A stretch of 64,000 nucleotides of DNA from Bog-756 sp963839925 (GCA_963839925.1 CAWIWV010000001.1:558001-622000), one strand, 5' to 3'; positions 34,471 to 43,854 are shown, counted from the first letter of the stretch. Translations and numbers: made by a program. The notes: generated by a model not told the origin, from the letters alone.

Positions 34471-35610
34471 TCAGCTCCGAACTGGGGACGGATCGGTGTG
34501 GTGGGTGGCCACCGCATCCCGTCCGCTTCGCTTCACCCGGTAGAGGGCGAGGTCGGCTTGGTCGATCAGTTGCTCAGCACTGGGAGCGCTGTGATCCAGG
34601 CCGCTGATCCCGATGCTGGTGGTCACCGGGACCTCGACGGTCGCAGCGACCCGTTCACGGAACCGCTCGGCGATCTTGAGCGCATTGGACACGTCGGTGT
34701 CGGGGAGGAGCATCGCGAACTCGTCGCCGCCGACCCGGCTGACCAGATCGAACGCTCGCCCCACCCCACGCAGCGCCGCGCCGATGTCCGCGAGCACGTG
34801 GTCGCCGACGACGTGTCCGTAGGAGTCGTTGATCGACTTGAACTGATCGACGTCGATCATGAGCAGGCTGAGAGGGTTCTGACTGCGAATGGATCGGGCG
34901 ATCTCCTCCTCCATCCGTTGACGGAGCACCCGCCGCACCGCACAACCTGTGAGTTCGTCGGTCGAAGCCATGTCGGCCAGCGCAGCTTGAAGTTGTGCTC
35001 CGTGCTGTTCTATGCGAGTGCGATTGATCGCCGCGCTGACCGTGAGCGCCGAAGCGCCTGCCACCGAACAGAACAGTAGGAACGAGCGACCGGAGGAGAC
35101 AGCGGTGCTCTGATCGACGAGCGCCACCATCCCAAGGGAGGCCAGCGCCGAAAGCCCACAGACGGCCGCCGCGAGTGGGGTGAACATCAGTGTCCCGAAG
35201 ATGAGTGGGAGAAAGAGCAGGATCAGTAGGGGGCTGTTCATGCCCGAGTCCAAGATTGCAACGATGGCGACCCCGAATGCAGACAGTGCGGTCCAGGTCA
35301 CCGAGTAGGTGACACACCACGGCTTGGATGCGACATAGGGAGCCACCGACAAGCCCGCGAGTGCGAGCACCAGCCAGCCGGCGACCACCGCCCAGAGGAT
35401 CCCGCGGTGTGAGCCGTTCGGGGTGAGCGCGAGATAGCCCGCGACCACCAGTGTCTCGGCGAGGAAGATGCCGAACCCCATGCGGATGTGGGTGAGCCAG
35501 AAGGTTCTCCAGGCGGCTTCTTCCGCGTCGGCTCCAAGCGGGCTGTCGAGCAGATGCTGCTTCTTGAAGTCCATAGGACGCGGCCATTCGAGAGCGGTCT
35601 GATTGGGCAT
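34471..35610 (-). CDS. Membrane diguanylate cyclase (GGDEF)
   Basis: The 379-residue protein has about six membrane helices in residues 40-195, then a short helix, then a GGDEF domain. DELTGCAVRRVL starts the domain, LLMIDVDQFKSINDSYGHVVGD contains the metal Asp and substrate-contact residues, and the active site GGDEF is intact at 294-298. RAFD at 285-288, five residues before it, fits the RxxD inhibitory site for c-di-GMP feedback. It should make c-di-GMP. A receptor candidate, the PilZ-containing synthase, is in the same window 17 kb away. The start could be 35610 or 35574; neither has a good ribosome binding site. Confidence 0.92.
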   Translation of the reverse strand: MPNQTALEWPRPMDFKKQHLLDSPLGADAEEAAWRTFWLTHIRMGFGIFLAETLVVAGYLALTPNGSHRGILWAVVAGWLVLALAGLSVAPYVASKPWCVTYSVTWTALSAFGVAIVAILDSGMNSPLLILLFLPLIFGTLMFTPLAAAVCGLSALASLGMVALVDQSTAVSSGRSFLLFCSVAGASALTVSAAINRTRIEQHGAQLQAALADMASTDELTGCAVRRVLRQRMEEEIARSIRSQNPLSLLMIDVDQFKSINDSYGHVVGDHVLADIGAALRGVGRAFDLVSRVGGDEFAMLLPDTDVSNALKIAERFRERVAATVEVPVTTSIGISGLDHSAPSAEQLIDQADLALYRVKRSGRDAVATHHTDPSPVRS

Positions 35611-35657
35611 CGGCCCGATCCGGCCGCCGCTTTAGTCCTGCCGGGTAGCGTGATCGG

Positions 35658-36512
35658 GTGAATCTCGGGCGAGTGGGCGTCTGGTGGAGCGGAAGCTGGC
35701 GAGCCGCTGAACAGGGATCCTTCGAAGCTGCGTCGGAGTTGGAGGAGCTGGGCTACAGCGCACTGTGGTCGTCGGGCGGGTTCGAGTCGGCGCTCTCGCC
35801 ACACTTCGGGCGGCTGCTCGAGGCGACCGATCGGGTCAAGGTCGTGAGTGGCATCGTGAGTATCTGGGCGACCGAGCCCGATCGGATCGCCATTGAGGTC
35901 AGCGAGCTCGATCGTCTCCATCCGGGCCGTTTCGTGCTCGGTCTCGGGGCCAGTCATTCGCTGATCGTCGAGAACTACGCCCGGCCCTACAGCTGCATGG
36001 TCGAGTATCTCGACGGGTTGGACGGGGAGGGTCCCTCCGTGGCTGGCGACCGCAGGGTGCTTGCCGCCCTCGGGCCCCGAATGCTCCGCCTCGCGGCCAC
36101 CCGCTCGCTGGGCGCTCACCCCTACTTCGTGCCGGTCGAGCACACCCGTCGAGCGCGCGAGGTCCTCGGGGTGGACGCCCTTCTTGCTCCAGAGGTGACC
36201 GTGGTGCTCGAGCGGGACCCCGTCGTGGCGAGAGAGGCCGCGCGGGCGTTCACCGCCGGCTACCTCGCACTCGAGAACTACGCGAACAACCTCCGCTCAC
36301 TCGGTTTCGAGGAGGACGACCTCACCGGCGGCGGAAGCGACCGCCTGGTCGATGCCGTTGTGGCGTGGGGTGATGCGGACCAGATCGCCGGTCGGGTGGC
36401 CGAGCACTTCGAAGCGGGCGCGGACCACGTCTGCGTGCAGGTCCTCAGCTCGTACGACTCGTTTCCGCTGGACGCCTACCGCGAGTTGGCGCCCGCGCTC
36501 ATGGAGATCTGA
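35658..36512 (+). CDS. LLM class F420-dependent oxidoreductase (TIGR03620-like)
   Basis: The 284-residue protein is a shorter luciferase-like oxidoreductase. GRVGVWWSGS is followed by LEELGYSALWSSGGFESALS, VKVVSGIVSIWATEPDRIA and GRFVLGLGASH, the family order of strand and turn motifs, and it ends with GADHVCVQVLSS as the last barrel strand. Features fit the TIGR03620-type F420 group of actinobacteria. The GTG start at 35658 stands 47 bp from the divergent diguanylate cyclase start. The substrate is unknown. It is distinct from the LLM protein at 2621, so it is not a recent duplicate. Confidence 0.88.
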   Translation: MNLGRVGVWWSGSWRAAEQGSFEAASELEELGYSALWSSGGFESALSPHFGRLLEATDRVKVVSGIVSIWATEPDRIAIEVSELDRLHPGRFVLGLGASHSLIVENYARPYSCMVEYLDGLDGEGPSVAGDRRVLAALGPRMLRLAATRSLGAHPYFVPVEHTRRAREVLGVDALLAPEVTVVLERDPVVAREAARAFTAGYLALENYANNLRSLGFEEDDLTGGGSDRLVDAVVAWGDADQIAGRVAEHFEAGADHVCVQVLSSYDSFPLDAYRELAPALMEI

Positions 36513-36548
36513 GCGCTCGAGCGACGGGCCGCCGCGACAACGAGATCT

Positions 36549-37034
36549 CTACGAGCTCCCCGCGTCCTTCGACTCGGTCATCAGGGTGTCGAGACGGGCC
36601 AGCGTCAGCTCCATGTCCCGCCGGGTCTTGCCCGACCAGATGTCTCCGAGTTTCAAGAGGACTCGTTGGTGGTCACCGGTGATGTCCCAGCTCTCCCGCA
36701 CCAAGGTGGCGCCGTCCCGCGGCTCGAGCTCGTAGCGCCAGATCCGTCCGGCGACGTAACGTTCGAGTTTGCCCTTGGGGCCGGTCTGCCAGGCGATGCG
36801 TCGGTTCTCCTCGAACTCGACGACGGTGCTCTGGGTCGAGTACTTGACCCCCATCTTCATCGGCATCCCGAAGGTGTCCCCGAGTGCCAGTCGCTCGGAT
36901 CGGGTGTCCGTTGCCTGCTGGAGCATTCCTGAGCCGTCGATGAGCGAGTGCTTCGACGGATCGGCCAGGATGTCGAAGATTGCTTCGGGCGTGGCCTTGA
37001 TCGTCCGCTCGACCGTCAGCACGAAGCCTTCCAT
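36549..37034 (-). CDS. SRPBCC (START-like) family protein
   Basis: From ATG 37034, preceded by AGGAGG at good spacing, the protein has 161 residues. It begins VLTVERTIKATPEAIFDILA, the standard SRPBCC first strand and helix, followed by alternating strands (WRYELEPRDGATLVRESWDI) and a long final helix (RDMELTLARLDTLM). These domains bind hydrophobic ligands in a deep cavity; in actinobacteria many are of the polyketide cyclase/dehydrase or CoxG type. No catalytic residues are evident. The gene is convergent with the LLM gene and has its own ribosome binding site. Confidence 0.88.
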   Translation of the reverse strand: MEGFVLTVERTIKATPEAIFDILADPSKHSLIDGSGMLQQATDTRSERLALGDTFGMPMKMGVKYSTQSTVVEFEENRRIAWQTGPKGKLERYVAGRIWRYELEPRDGATLVRESWDITGDHQRVLLKLGDIWSGKTRRDMELTLARLDTLMTESKDAGSS

Positions 37035-37234
37035 CGCGATCCTCCTTCTGGTCGGTGCGCGCCTGGGCACGTGCGTACCGGCGCGGTTCTGCACAGAGTA
37101 GATCGACCGAGAGGGAGCCCTCCCGCAGGGTCTCGACCGCCGCCTGAGTGACATTTGCGTGAGGTAGCGTTGCTGACGAGGCGTTTTGTCTCAGGTCGTG
37201 CGGCGCATGCGTTGGCTGGACGGAGGGGGGGTGG

Positions 37235-39370
37235 GTGGCAGAGCTGATCATGGAACCGGTTCGCCCCGAACCGAGCGAACCGGTCGACCGCCTCCTTCCG
37301 ACAGGCGACGAGGCTGGCACTGCCCCCGGGGATCGCCCCTTCCGACCTGATGTCGAGGGTCTGCGGGCCGTCGCCGTCCTGCTGGTGGTTCTGTTCCACT
37401 CACAGGTGACGGCGATCTCCGGTGGCTACGTCGGAGTCGACGTCTTCTTCGTGATCTCGGGGTTTGTCATCACCGGGGTCCTGCTTCGCGAACGGACATC
37501 GTCGGGGCGGACCTCCATTCTCTCGTTCTACGCACGACGGTGTCGTCGGATCATCCCGGCGGCGACCTTGGTCATTGTCGCTACCGTCGGACTTGCGTAC
37601 TGGTTCCTCGGCATCGCCGGAGGTATCCCGGCAGCCACCGATGGGCGATGGGCCGCCGTCTTCTTGGCCAACTTCCATTTCATCGCTACCGGCACGAACT
37701 ATCTGTCGTCCCAGGAACCTCCTTCACCGCTCCAGAACTTCTGGTCTCTGGCCGTCGAGGAGCAGTTCTACGTGATCTATCCCACCCTGTTCCTCTTGGT
37801 GGCCACTGCGAAGGTTCTCTCACTTCGGGCGCGTCTGGCCATCTTCCTGACCGTGGTGATCGGTCTCTCATTTGCCTACTCGGTTGTCGAAACTCACAAC
37901 AATCCGATCAACGCCTACTTTTCGCCCTTCACCCGAGCGTGGGAGTTGGCCCTCGGCGCGCTGGTGGCCATTGCCACCCCGTGGCTTCGGAAGGTGCCGA
38001 GACACCTGGCGGCCGGAGCGACCTGGATCGGCCTGGGAGCCATCCTGACCGCAGCGTTCGCCTTCGGCGCCGAGACCGCCTACCCCGGATCACTGGTCGC
38101 AATTCCGGTGGTCGGAGCGGCGTTGCTCATCGCCGGTGGGATGAACGCCCATGCCTTCGGAGCAGAGGCGTTCCTGCAGTTGCCCCCCGTTCGCTGGCTG
38201 GGGAAGCTCTCCTACTCGCTGTACTTGTGGCACTGGCCCATCTTGATCATCGCCGCAGAGTATGCGGGCAAGACGAGCCTTTCGGTCAAGGACAACCTGG
38301 GCTGGGACGTGGTCGCGTTGCTTGCCTCGGTGATCACCTACCGGGCCATCGAGAATCCGATCCGGCGCTCCAAATGGCTGTTGGGTCGGAAACAGTTGAG
38401 CGTCGTCCTCGGTCTCGCACTCGTTGTCGTGACGCTCCTGGCGATCACGTTCGAATCCCACGTCGTCCCAGCCACCCGCTCCGGCAACGACCGGCCGGTC
38501 GCTGGGCTTTCCGAGGGTCCCTCGGTCCCACTCAGTACGGTGTTGGCCGCGGTTGCCGCGTCCCACGACATCAAACAGCTCCCTTCGAACTTGAATCCGT
38601 CGTTGAAGGCACTGTTGACACACGCTGACGCGCTCACCGGACTCGGAGCCGACGGGAAGGGTTGCTCGCCAGGCTCATCGGGGGCCTCGGTGCGAGCCTG
38701 CGATTTCGGCGACCGGAACGCGAAGCGCACGATGGTGCTGTACGGCGATTCCCACGCCGGAATGTGGTTCCGATCCCTGGATGCCATAGCGATCCGCCAA
38801 CACTGGAAGCTCGTCGTCCTCATGAAGCACGGCTGTCCCGCGTCACTCGTTTCCATCGGCGGCTACGAGGGTTCCCGTGTGAAGAGTTGCGACAGGTGGC
38901 ACCGCTACGTCATCGGCCGCATCAAGAAGATCCGGCCCGCCCTGCTCGTCTTGTCGCAGACCGAGGGCTATGCGAAGCCGGGCGGGAAAGGCTTCACCTC
39001 GCAAGAGTGGCGGCAATCGCTCGAGGACACCCTCACCACCTTGGCGTCACCCCAGACCCGGGAAGCGGTCCTCGGCAATACGGCCGCGTTTTCGATCACC
39101 GGACCCGAGTGCCTTGCACGTCACACGACGTCAGTGCAGGCATGTTCTGCTCCCCCCAACCCCGCCTACCTCATGTTCAACGCGGCGGAGAAGAATGCGG
39201 CTTTAGCAAAAGGAGCGACCTACGTCGATGTGCTCCCTTGGTTCTGTTCTCACCGCTGCTCACCGGTCATCGGAAACGACGAGGTCTATTGGGAGAACCA
39301 CGTGACCGAGGGCTACTCGCTCTTCCTCCAAGGGGTCCTCGCCTCGTCACTCGGTCTGCACTCGACCTAG
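37235..39370 (+). CDS. OafA/YrhL-type acyltransferase with SGNH hydrolase-like domain
   Basis: The 711-residue membrane protein has an acyltransferase-3 domain with about ten helices from residue 35 to 400. FRPDVEGLRAVAVLLVVLFH with the catalytic His, GVDVFFVISGFVITGVL and FWSLAVEEQFYVIYP are the family motifs. After a final helix comes an extracytoplasmic SGNH domain: MVLYGDSHAGMWF (GDS block) near residue 500 and a late D..H pair in DEVYWENHVTEGY near 690. Such proteins O-acetylate surface polysaccharides or peptidoglycan. Start GTG 37235 follows a GGAGGGGGG ribosome binding site; GTG 37231 is out of frame. The large size and fused architecture are normal for this subfamily. Confidence 0.93.
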   Translation: MAELIMEPVRPEPSEPVDRLLPTGDEAGTAPGDRPFRPDVEGLRAVAVLLVVLFHSQVTAISGGYVGVDVFFVISGFVITGVLLRERTSSGRTSILSFYARRCRRIIPAATLVIVATVGLAYWFLGIAGGIPAATDGRWAAVFLANFHFIATGTNYLSSQEPPSPLQNFWSLAVEEQFYVIYPTLFLLVATAKVLSLRARLAIFLTVVIGLSFAYSVVETHNNPINAYFSPFTRAWELALGALVAIATPWLRKVPRHLAAGATWIGLGAILTAAFAFGAETAYPGSLVAIPVVGAALLIAGGMNAHAFGAEAFLQLPPVRWLGKLSYSLYLWHWPILIIAAEYAGKTSLSVKDNLGWDVVALLASVITYRAIENPIRRSKWLLGRKQLSVVLGLALVVVTLLAITFESHVVPATRSGNDRPVAGLSEGPSVPLSTVLAAVAASHDIKQLPSNLNPSLKALLTHADALTGLGADGKGCSPGSSGASVRACDFGDRNAKRTMVLYGDSHAGMWFRSLDAIAIRQHWKLVVLMKHGCPASLVSIGGYEGSRVKSCDRWHRYVIGRIKKIRPALLVLSQTEGYAKPGGKGFTSQEWRQSLEDTLTTLASPQTREAVLGNTAAFSITGPECLARHTTSVQACSAPPNPAYLMFNAAEKNAALAKGATYVDVLPWFCSHRCSPVIGNDEVYWENHVTEGYSLFLQGVLASSLGLHST

Positions 39371-39394
39371 TTCCTGTCGAGACTGGGCTCGGGC

Positions 39395-41362
39395 CTACCG
39401 GGTCGCTTCGGCGGGAGCGTGCGCCTCCAACTCGGATTGCCGTTCCCAGGTGGTGTACATCTCGGCGTACCGCCCGCCGGCCGCGACCAGCTCGTCGTGG
39501 GAACCGACCTCGATGATCCGTCCGACATCGACCACCACGATCCGGTCGGCTCGCATCGCGGTCGACAACCGGTGGGCGATGAGGATGGCGGTCCGGTTCT
39601 CGAGGAGGGCGTCGAGTGCTTGTTCGATTCGGGTCTCAGACTGGAGGTCGAGGTTGGAGGTGGCCTCGTCGAGGACGAGGACTCGGGGATGGGCCAGGAA
39701 CGCCCGGGCGAGTGCGATGAGCTGGCGTTCACCGGACGAAAGCGTCTGTCCCCGCTCGTGCACGATCGTGTCGAGTCCGTCGGGCATCCGGCCGACCATC
39801 TCGGCGAGTCCCACCCGGTCGACCGCCTCTTGGACCTCGCTGTCGGGGGCGTCGGGCCGGGCGAACGCGATGTTGTCCCGGATTGTCCCGGCGAAGAGGA
39901 AAGGTTCCTGGGGGACGACGCCGAGCTGGCTGCGGAGAGAGTGCATGGTGACCTTGGTGAGGTCGTACCCGTCGATCAGCACCCGCCCCTCGGTGGGGTC
40001 GTAGAAGCGGGTGACCAGCTTGGCGAGCGTCGACTTCCCCGCACCGGTGGGGCCGACGAAGGCCACGGTCTCCCCGGGCGAGACGGTAAGGTCGACGTCC
40101 TCGATGACCAGCCGATCGGGGTCGTAGCCGAACGACACTCCGTCGAAGGTGATCCTCCCCTCGATCGGGGGGAGGTCGACCGCGTCGATCGCCTCTCTCA
40201 CCTCGGGCTCGGTGTCGACCAGCGTGCGGAGTTTGGCGACCGAGGCCTGGCCCTGTTGGAAGGTGTTGTACTGCTGGACCAGGAGCTGGATCGGCTGGAG
40301 GAACCGGTTGAGATAGAGGAAGAACGAGACAAGGGCGCCGATCTGAAGGCTGCCGTGGGCCACCATGGTTCCGCCGATGGCGAGCAGCACGCCCTGGCCG
40401 ACGACGCCGAGCAGCTGGGTGCCCGGGCCGTAGATCGCGTTGACCCGAGCGGTGTAGTTGTTGGCGTCCCGATAGTCGCCGACCACGTTGCGGTGGTGGA
40501 TCACGTTGTTGCGCTGCCGGTTGTGCGCGGTCACGATCCGGACTCCGTGGAGGCTCTCCGACAGATCGGCGAGCACGTTGGCGATGCCGTCGCGGACCCG
40601 GTCGTAGCCGCGCTCGGAGGCCCGCTTGAACCACAACGATGCGACGACCAGCGCCGGCACGATGAGCAGCACGGTGATGACGGCCAGCTGCACGTTGATC
40701 ACGAACATGATGACCGTGATCACCACCATGGTCAGCGCCTGGATGGCGAGCTGGGCGAGCCCGTCTTGCAGGAGCTGCTGAAGGTTTTCGATGTCGCTGG
40801 TCATCCTCGACATGACCACGCCGGCCTTCTCCTCGGTGAAGAAGCCAAGGGACAACCGCTGGAGATGGGCGAACACCTTGACCCGAAGGTCGTTCATCAC
40901 CCACGCGGCGAGCCGTCCTGTCACCTGAACCTGCGCTCGCTGGCCGAGGGCGGTCACCACCACCGACACCAGGTACACGCCGGCAAGGAGGGCGACCAAC
41001 GCGAAGTTCTCGTGCCCGGGCGACATCCCGTTGTCGATGGCGAGGCCGGTCAGGTAGGGGCCGGCCTGGGAGGCGACGGCGATCACCACCACCAGCACGC
41101 CGGCCAGCCAGAGCATGCCGGGGTACTTGGTCAGCAGCCTCCAGAGGCTCAGACGTTTGAGGTCTGCTTCCGACCCGTTCTGGGAGAAGACGACGTCGGG
41201 TTCGGGGTACTCCGGTTCCCCGGCGAGGAGCTTGTCCACCCCGGCTTGGAGCTCATAGGGGATGCCGGCGAAGGGAAGCCCCGACCCCGGGGCGCCGGGC
41301 CGGCCCATCGGGCCACCCAGACCTCCCCCCATCGGTCCTCCGCCCATGCCTCCGAATGCCAT
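39395..41362 (-). CDS. ABC exporter half-transporter, canonical catalytic subunit
   Basis: The 655-residue ABC half-transporter has an N-terminal Gly/Met-rich stretch, six membrane helices and a C-terminal ATPase. Motifs: Walker A GPTGAGKST, Q-loop VVPQEPFLF, signature LSSGERQ (not LSGGQ), Walker B VLVLDEATSNLD with the catalytic Glu, and H-loop AHRLST. The non-consensus signature complements the partner, whose Walker B has Asp instead of Glu. The pair should therefore form one degenerate and one active ATP site, as in TM287/288 or BmrCD. The start overlaps the stop of the partner gene by one base (TGATG). The substrate is probably a drug or lipid. Confidence 0.93.
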   Translation of the reverse strand: MAFGGMGGGPMGGGLGGPMGRPGAPGSGLPFAGIPYELQAGVDKLLAGEPEYPEPDVVFSQNGSEADLKRLSLWRLLTKYPGMLWLAGVLVVVIAVASQAGPYLTGLAIDNGMSPGHENFALVALLAGVYLVSVVVTALGQRAQVQVTGRLAAWVMNDLRVKVFAHLQRLSLGFFTEEKAGVVMSRMTSDIENLQQLLQDGLAQLAIQALTMVVITVIMFVINVQLAVITVLLIVPALVVASLWFKRASERGYDRVRDGIANVLADLSESLHGVRIVTAHNRQRNNVIHHRNVVGDYRDANNYTARVNAIYGPGTQLLGVVGQGVLLAIGGTMVAHGSLQIGALVSFFLYLNRFLQPIQLLVQQYNTFQQGQASVAKLRTLVDTEPEVREAIDAVDLPPIEGRITFDGVSFGYDPDRLVIEDVDLTVSPGETVAFVGPTGAGKSTLAKLVTRFYDPTEGRVLIDGYDLTKVTMHSLRSQLGVVPQEPFLFAGTIRDNIAFARPDAPDSEVQEAVDRVGLAEMVGRMPDGLDTIVHERGQTLSSGERQLIALARAFLAHPRVLVLDEATSNLDLQSETRIEQALDALLENRTAILIAHRLSTAMRADRIVVVDVGRIIEVGSHDELVAAGGRYAEMYTTWERQSELEAHAPAEATR

Positions 41363-43284
41363 CAGACCACCACCCCTTCTTCGGCCCGGTCCGCCTCGTC
41401 CTCGAACGCGCCGGCTTGGGCGAGCACTTCGGTGTAGAGCGGGGTCGACTCGAGGAGTTCGGCGTGGGTGCCGTCGGCGACGATCTTGTGCTGATCGAGC
41501 AAGAGCACCCGGTCCGCAAGGGAGATGGTCGAGAGGCGGTGGGCGACGATGAGGGTGGTGCGTCCCTCCATCTGCACCCGCAGTCCGGCATGGATGGCCT
41601 GTTCGACCTGGACGTCGATCGCGCTGGTCGCGTCGTCGAGCACCATGATCGGTGGATTCACCAACAAGGTCCTGGCGATCGCAATGCGCTGGCGTTGCCC
41701 CCCGGACAAGGTGTAGCCACGCTCGCCCACGATCGAGTCGTAGCCGTTGGGAAGCTGGGTGATGAACTCGTCGGCTCCGGCCGCAATCGCAGCGGCCTGG
41801 ATCTCCTCGAGGCTTGCCGAGGGTCTGCCGTAGGCGATGTTCTCGCTGACCGAGGCCGAGAAGAGGAACGGTTCGTCCAACACCACTCCGACGTTCGCCC
41901 GCAGGCTGGCAAGGGTCAGATCGCGCACGTCGATGCCGTCGATGGTGATCGAGCCGTGTTTCACGTCGTAGAACCGGGTGAGCAGCCGGGCGACCGTCGA
42001 CTTGCCCGATCCGGTGCGCCCGACCAAGGCCACCGTCTCACCGGGGGAGATGTGCACGTCGAAGTCCGCGAGGACCAGGTGCTCTGCGTTCTTGTCGTAG
42101 GCGAAGTCGACATGACTGAAGCGGACATCGCCTTTGGAGTCGACGAGGTCGATCGCGCCTGGTCGGTCGGTGACCGTCGGCTGTTCGTCGATGATCTCGT
42201 AGATCCGATCGGCCGAGGCGGCAGCGCGCTGGCCCATCATGATCAACATGCCGAGCATCATGAAGGGCGCCTGGAGCATCAACAGGTAGAAGTTGAACTC
42301 GACGATGTCGCCGACTCCGAGTCCGCCGTGGATGACCATGTAGCCCCCGAACAACAGCACGAAGGCGAGGCCCATCTGCGGGAGGTTCTGGACGATCGGT
42401 GAGAACCGTGCGCGGAGGTCGGCGTCCTTCACGTAGCTCCACTGGAGGCGGTCGGCCGCCGACGAGAGCGAGGTCAGCTGTTGCTGCTCGGCGGCGAAGG
42501 ACTTGACCACCCGGACCCCGTTGACGTTCTCGTCGACGATGGTCGCGACGTCGGCCAGCCGGGATTGGATGATCCACGAGACCGGGAACATCGACTTCCG
42601 CATCTGGACTCCGGCCAGATAGACGAACGGCATCGTCGCCATAGCGACGAAGGCGAGGGGGACGTCGATCGACAACATGTAGATGAAGGCGACCACCGCG
42701 ATCGAGCACTGGACGAGGATCGACGGGGCGAAGGTCATGTACATCTGGACCGAACGGATGTCCGAGTTGGCGCGCGAGATCAACTGACCCGACTGGACCC
42801 GGTCGTAGAACGAGAACGACATCTTGGTGAGGTGCTCGTAGATGATGTTGCGGAGGTCGTATTCGATGTCGTACGCGGTCTCCAGCAGGAACAGGCGGGC
42901 GACGTAGCCGGAGATGCCACCGAGCACGCCGAGGGCGACCACCCACCACACGTAGAAGTGGAGCGGCGGCACGTGATGGAGTTGGCAGGTCTGGGTCGCG
43001 GCATGCGACGAAGCACACGAAAGCGGGCCGTCGATCGCCTTCTGCAGCAGGTTGGGGATCTGCACCTGGAGCATCAACCCGACGAAGGACGCCACCAGCG
43101 ACGTGATGAAGATGCCTTTGTGGGACATCATGATCGGCAGAGCCCGGCGGAGCCAAGGGAGCGAGGTATCAGGGTCGATGGTGGCCCGGGGTGGCTCGTT
43201 GTAGGCGCGCTCTGCAATGGGGACGAACTCGGTCCCTTGTTCGGGGTTCGCCGGAGGCCGGTGACGGAGTTTCGGAGCGTTCAT
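41362..43284 (-). CDS. ABC exporter half-transporter, degenerate-site subunit
   Basis: From ATG 43284 the protein has 640 residues. It has six membrane helices, with a cysteine-containing extracellular loop between helices 1 and 2 (SCASSHAATQTCQL), then the ATPase. Motifs: Walker A GRTGSGKST, signature LSGGQRQRIAIAR (canonical), Walker B IMVLDDATSAID with Asp in place of the catalytic Glu, and H-loop AHRLST. Its Walker B pairs with the partner's weak signature LSSGERQ, so the degenerate ATP site is built from both. The start overlaps the MarR stop by four bases (ATGA), which makes MarR, this gene and the next one a single coupled operon. Confidence 0.93.
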   Translation of the reverse strand: MNAPKLRHRPPANPEQGTEFVPIAERAYNEPPRATIDPDTSLPWLRRALPIMMSHKGIFITSLVASFVGLMLQVQIPNLLQKAIDGPLSCASSHAATQTCQLHHVPPLHFYVWWVVALGVLGGISGYVARLFLLETAYDIEYDLRNIIYEHLTKMSFSFYDRVQSGQLISRANSDIRSVQMYMTFAPSILVQCSIAVVAFIYMLSIDVPLAFVAMATMPFVYLAGVQMRKSMFPVSWIIQSRLADVATIVDENVNGVRVVKSFAAEQQQLTSLSSAADRLQWSYVKDADLRARFSPIVQNLPQMGLAFVLLFGGYMVIHGGLGVGDIVEFNFYLLMLQAPFMMLGMLIMMGQRAAASADRIYEIIDEQPTVTDRPGAIDLVDSKGDVRFSHVDFAYDKNAEHLVLADFDVHISPGETVALVGRTGSGKSTVARLLTRFYDVKHGSITIDGIDVRDLTLASLRANVGVVLDEPFLFSASVSENIAYGRPSASLEEIQAAAIAAGADEFITQLPNGYDSIVGERGYTLSGGQRQRIAIARTLLVNPPIMVLDDATSAIDVQVEQAIHAGLRVQMEGRTTLIVAHRLSTISLADRVLLLDQHKIVADGTHAELLESTPLYTEVLAQAGAFEDEADRAEEGVVV

Positions 43285-43754
43285 CGGCGGTTGCTCCGGG
43301 CCAGCCGCCACGCCCCGAACGCGGTCCGCCACGCCTCGAGCCCGTGGTAGGCCTGCTCGGTCTGGACCGGGTCCCCGAGGCAGCCGAGGATCTCCTCCAG
43401 CCGACCTGCCACCGCGGCGTCGGCCTCGTCGAGCGCCCGGCGACCGGCTTCGGTCAGCACGTGGTCGACCCGCCGGCGGTCCGAGGGGAACTGTTTGCGC
43501 TCCACCAACCCGCGTCCCACCAGGCCGTCGATGATCGCGGTCACGCTCGGGGGCCGGACCGCCAGCCGCTCGGCCAGGTCCGACGAGACCGCCGAGCGTT
43601 CGTCGAGCAGCCCGAGCACCCGGTACTGGGGGGCGGAGAGGTTGGCGGAGGAGAGGCCGATCTCGACCTGCTTGGCCAACCAGGCGGCGGTGCGGCCGAG
43701 CACCCGTCGATCCCCGGACAGACCCGTCTCCGGGACAGTTGTTTCGAAACTCAC
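43281..43754 (-). CDS. MarR family transcriptional regulator of the ABC exporter
   Basis: The 157-residue protein has the MarR winged helix: LSAPQYRVLGLLDERSAVSS, then LAERLAVRPPSVTAIIDGLV for the recognition helix, and wing DRRRVDHVLTEAG. GTG 43754 is the first codon. TAGTCT lies at -12 to -7 from it, so transcription could start on the GTG itself and give a leaderless mRNA. It is the first gene of the operon with the two ABC half-transporters and probably represses it, relieved by the exported compound. Direct repeats at 43803-43833 are operator candidates. Confidence 0.92.
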   Translation of the reverse strand: MSFETTVPETGLSGDRRVLGRTAAWLAKQVEIGLSSANLSAPQYRVLGLLDERSAVSSDLAERLAVRPPSVTAIIDGLVGRGLVERKQFPSDRRRVDHVLTEAGRRALDEADAAVAGRLEEILGCLGDPVQTEQAYHGLEAWRTAFGAWRLARSNRR

Positions 43755-43802
43755 ATTGTTAGACTATCGAAGTATCGTCAGGGCTCGTTCGAGGGCACGT
43801 CG

Positions 43803-43833
43803 GTCCTGTTCACGTGGTGAGTTCCTGTTCACG
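43803..43833. repeat. Direct repeat TCCTGTTCACG, 20 bp apart, upstream of marR-like gene
   Basis: TCCTGTTCACG occurs at 43803-43813 and again at 43823-43833, exactly 20 bp apart, about two helical turns. It lies 49-79 bp before the MarR start. The second copy is also the left arm of the hairpin at 43821-43850. The pattern suits a regulator binding the same face of DNA, but the second copy may be conserved only because of the hairpin. Confidence 0.45.
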
Positions 43834-43850
43834 AAGTGGCGAACAGGAAC
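43821..43850. terminator. Hairpin after the aldehyde dehydrogenase gene
   Basis: GTTCCTGTTC (43821-43830) pairs perfectly over ten bases with GAACAGGAAC (43841-43850) around a ten-base loop. It begins four bases after the aldehyde dehydrogenase stop (minus strand). There is no U-tract, as is common for actinobacterial terminators. It separates that gene from the MarR-ABC operon and may also be part of its control region. Confidence 0.6.
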
Positions 43851-43854
43851 GGGA

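Noticed and set aside
39419..41437. 672-codon plus-strand frame opposite the ABC transporter
   Set aside because: It is the antisense of a well-conserved ABC gene. The composition (His/Asp/Glu/Gly-rich) is typical of shadow frames in high-GC DNA.
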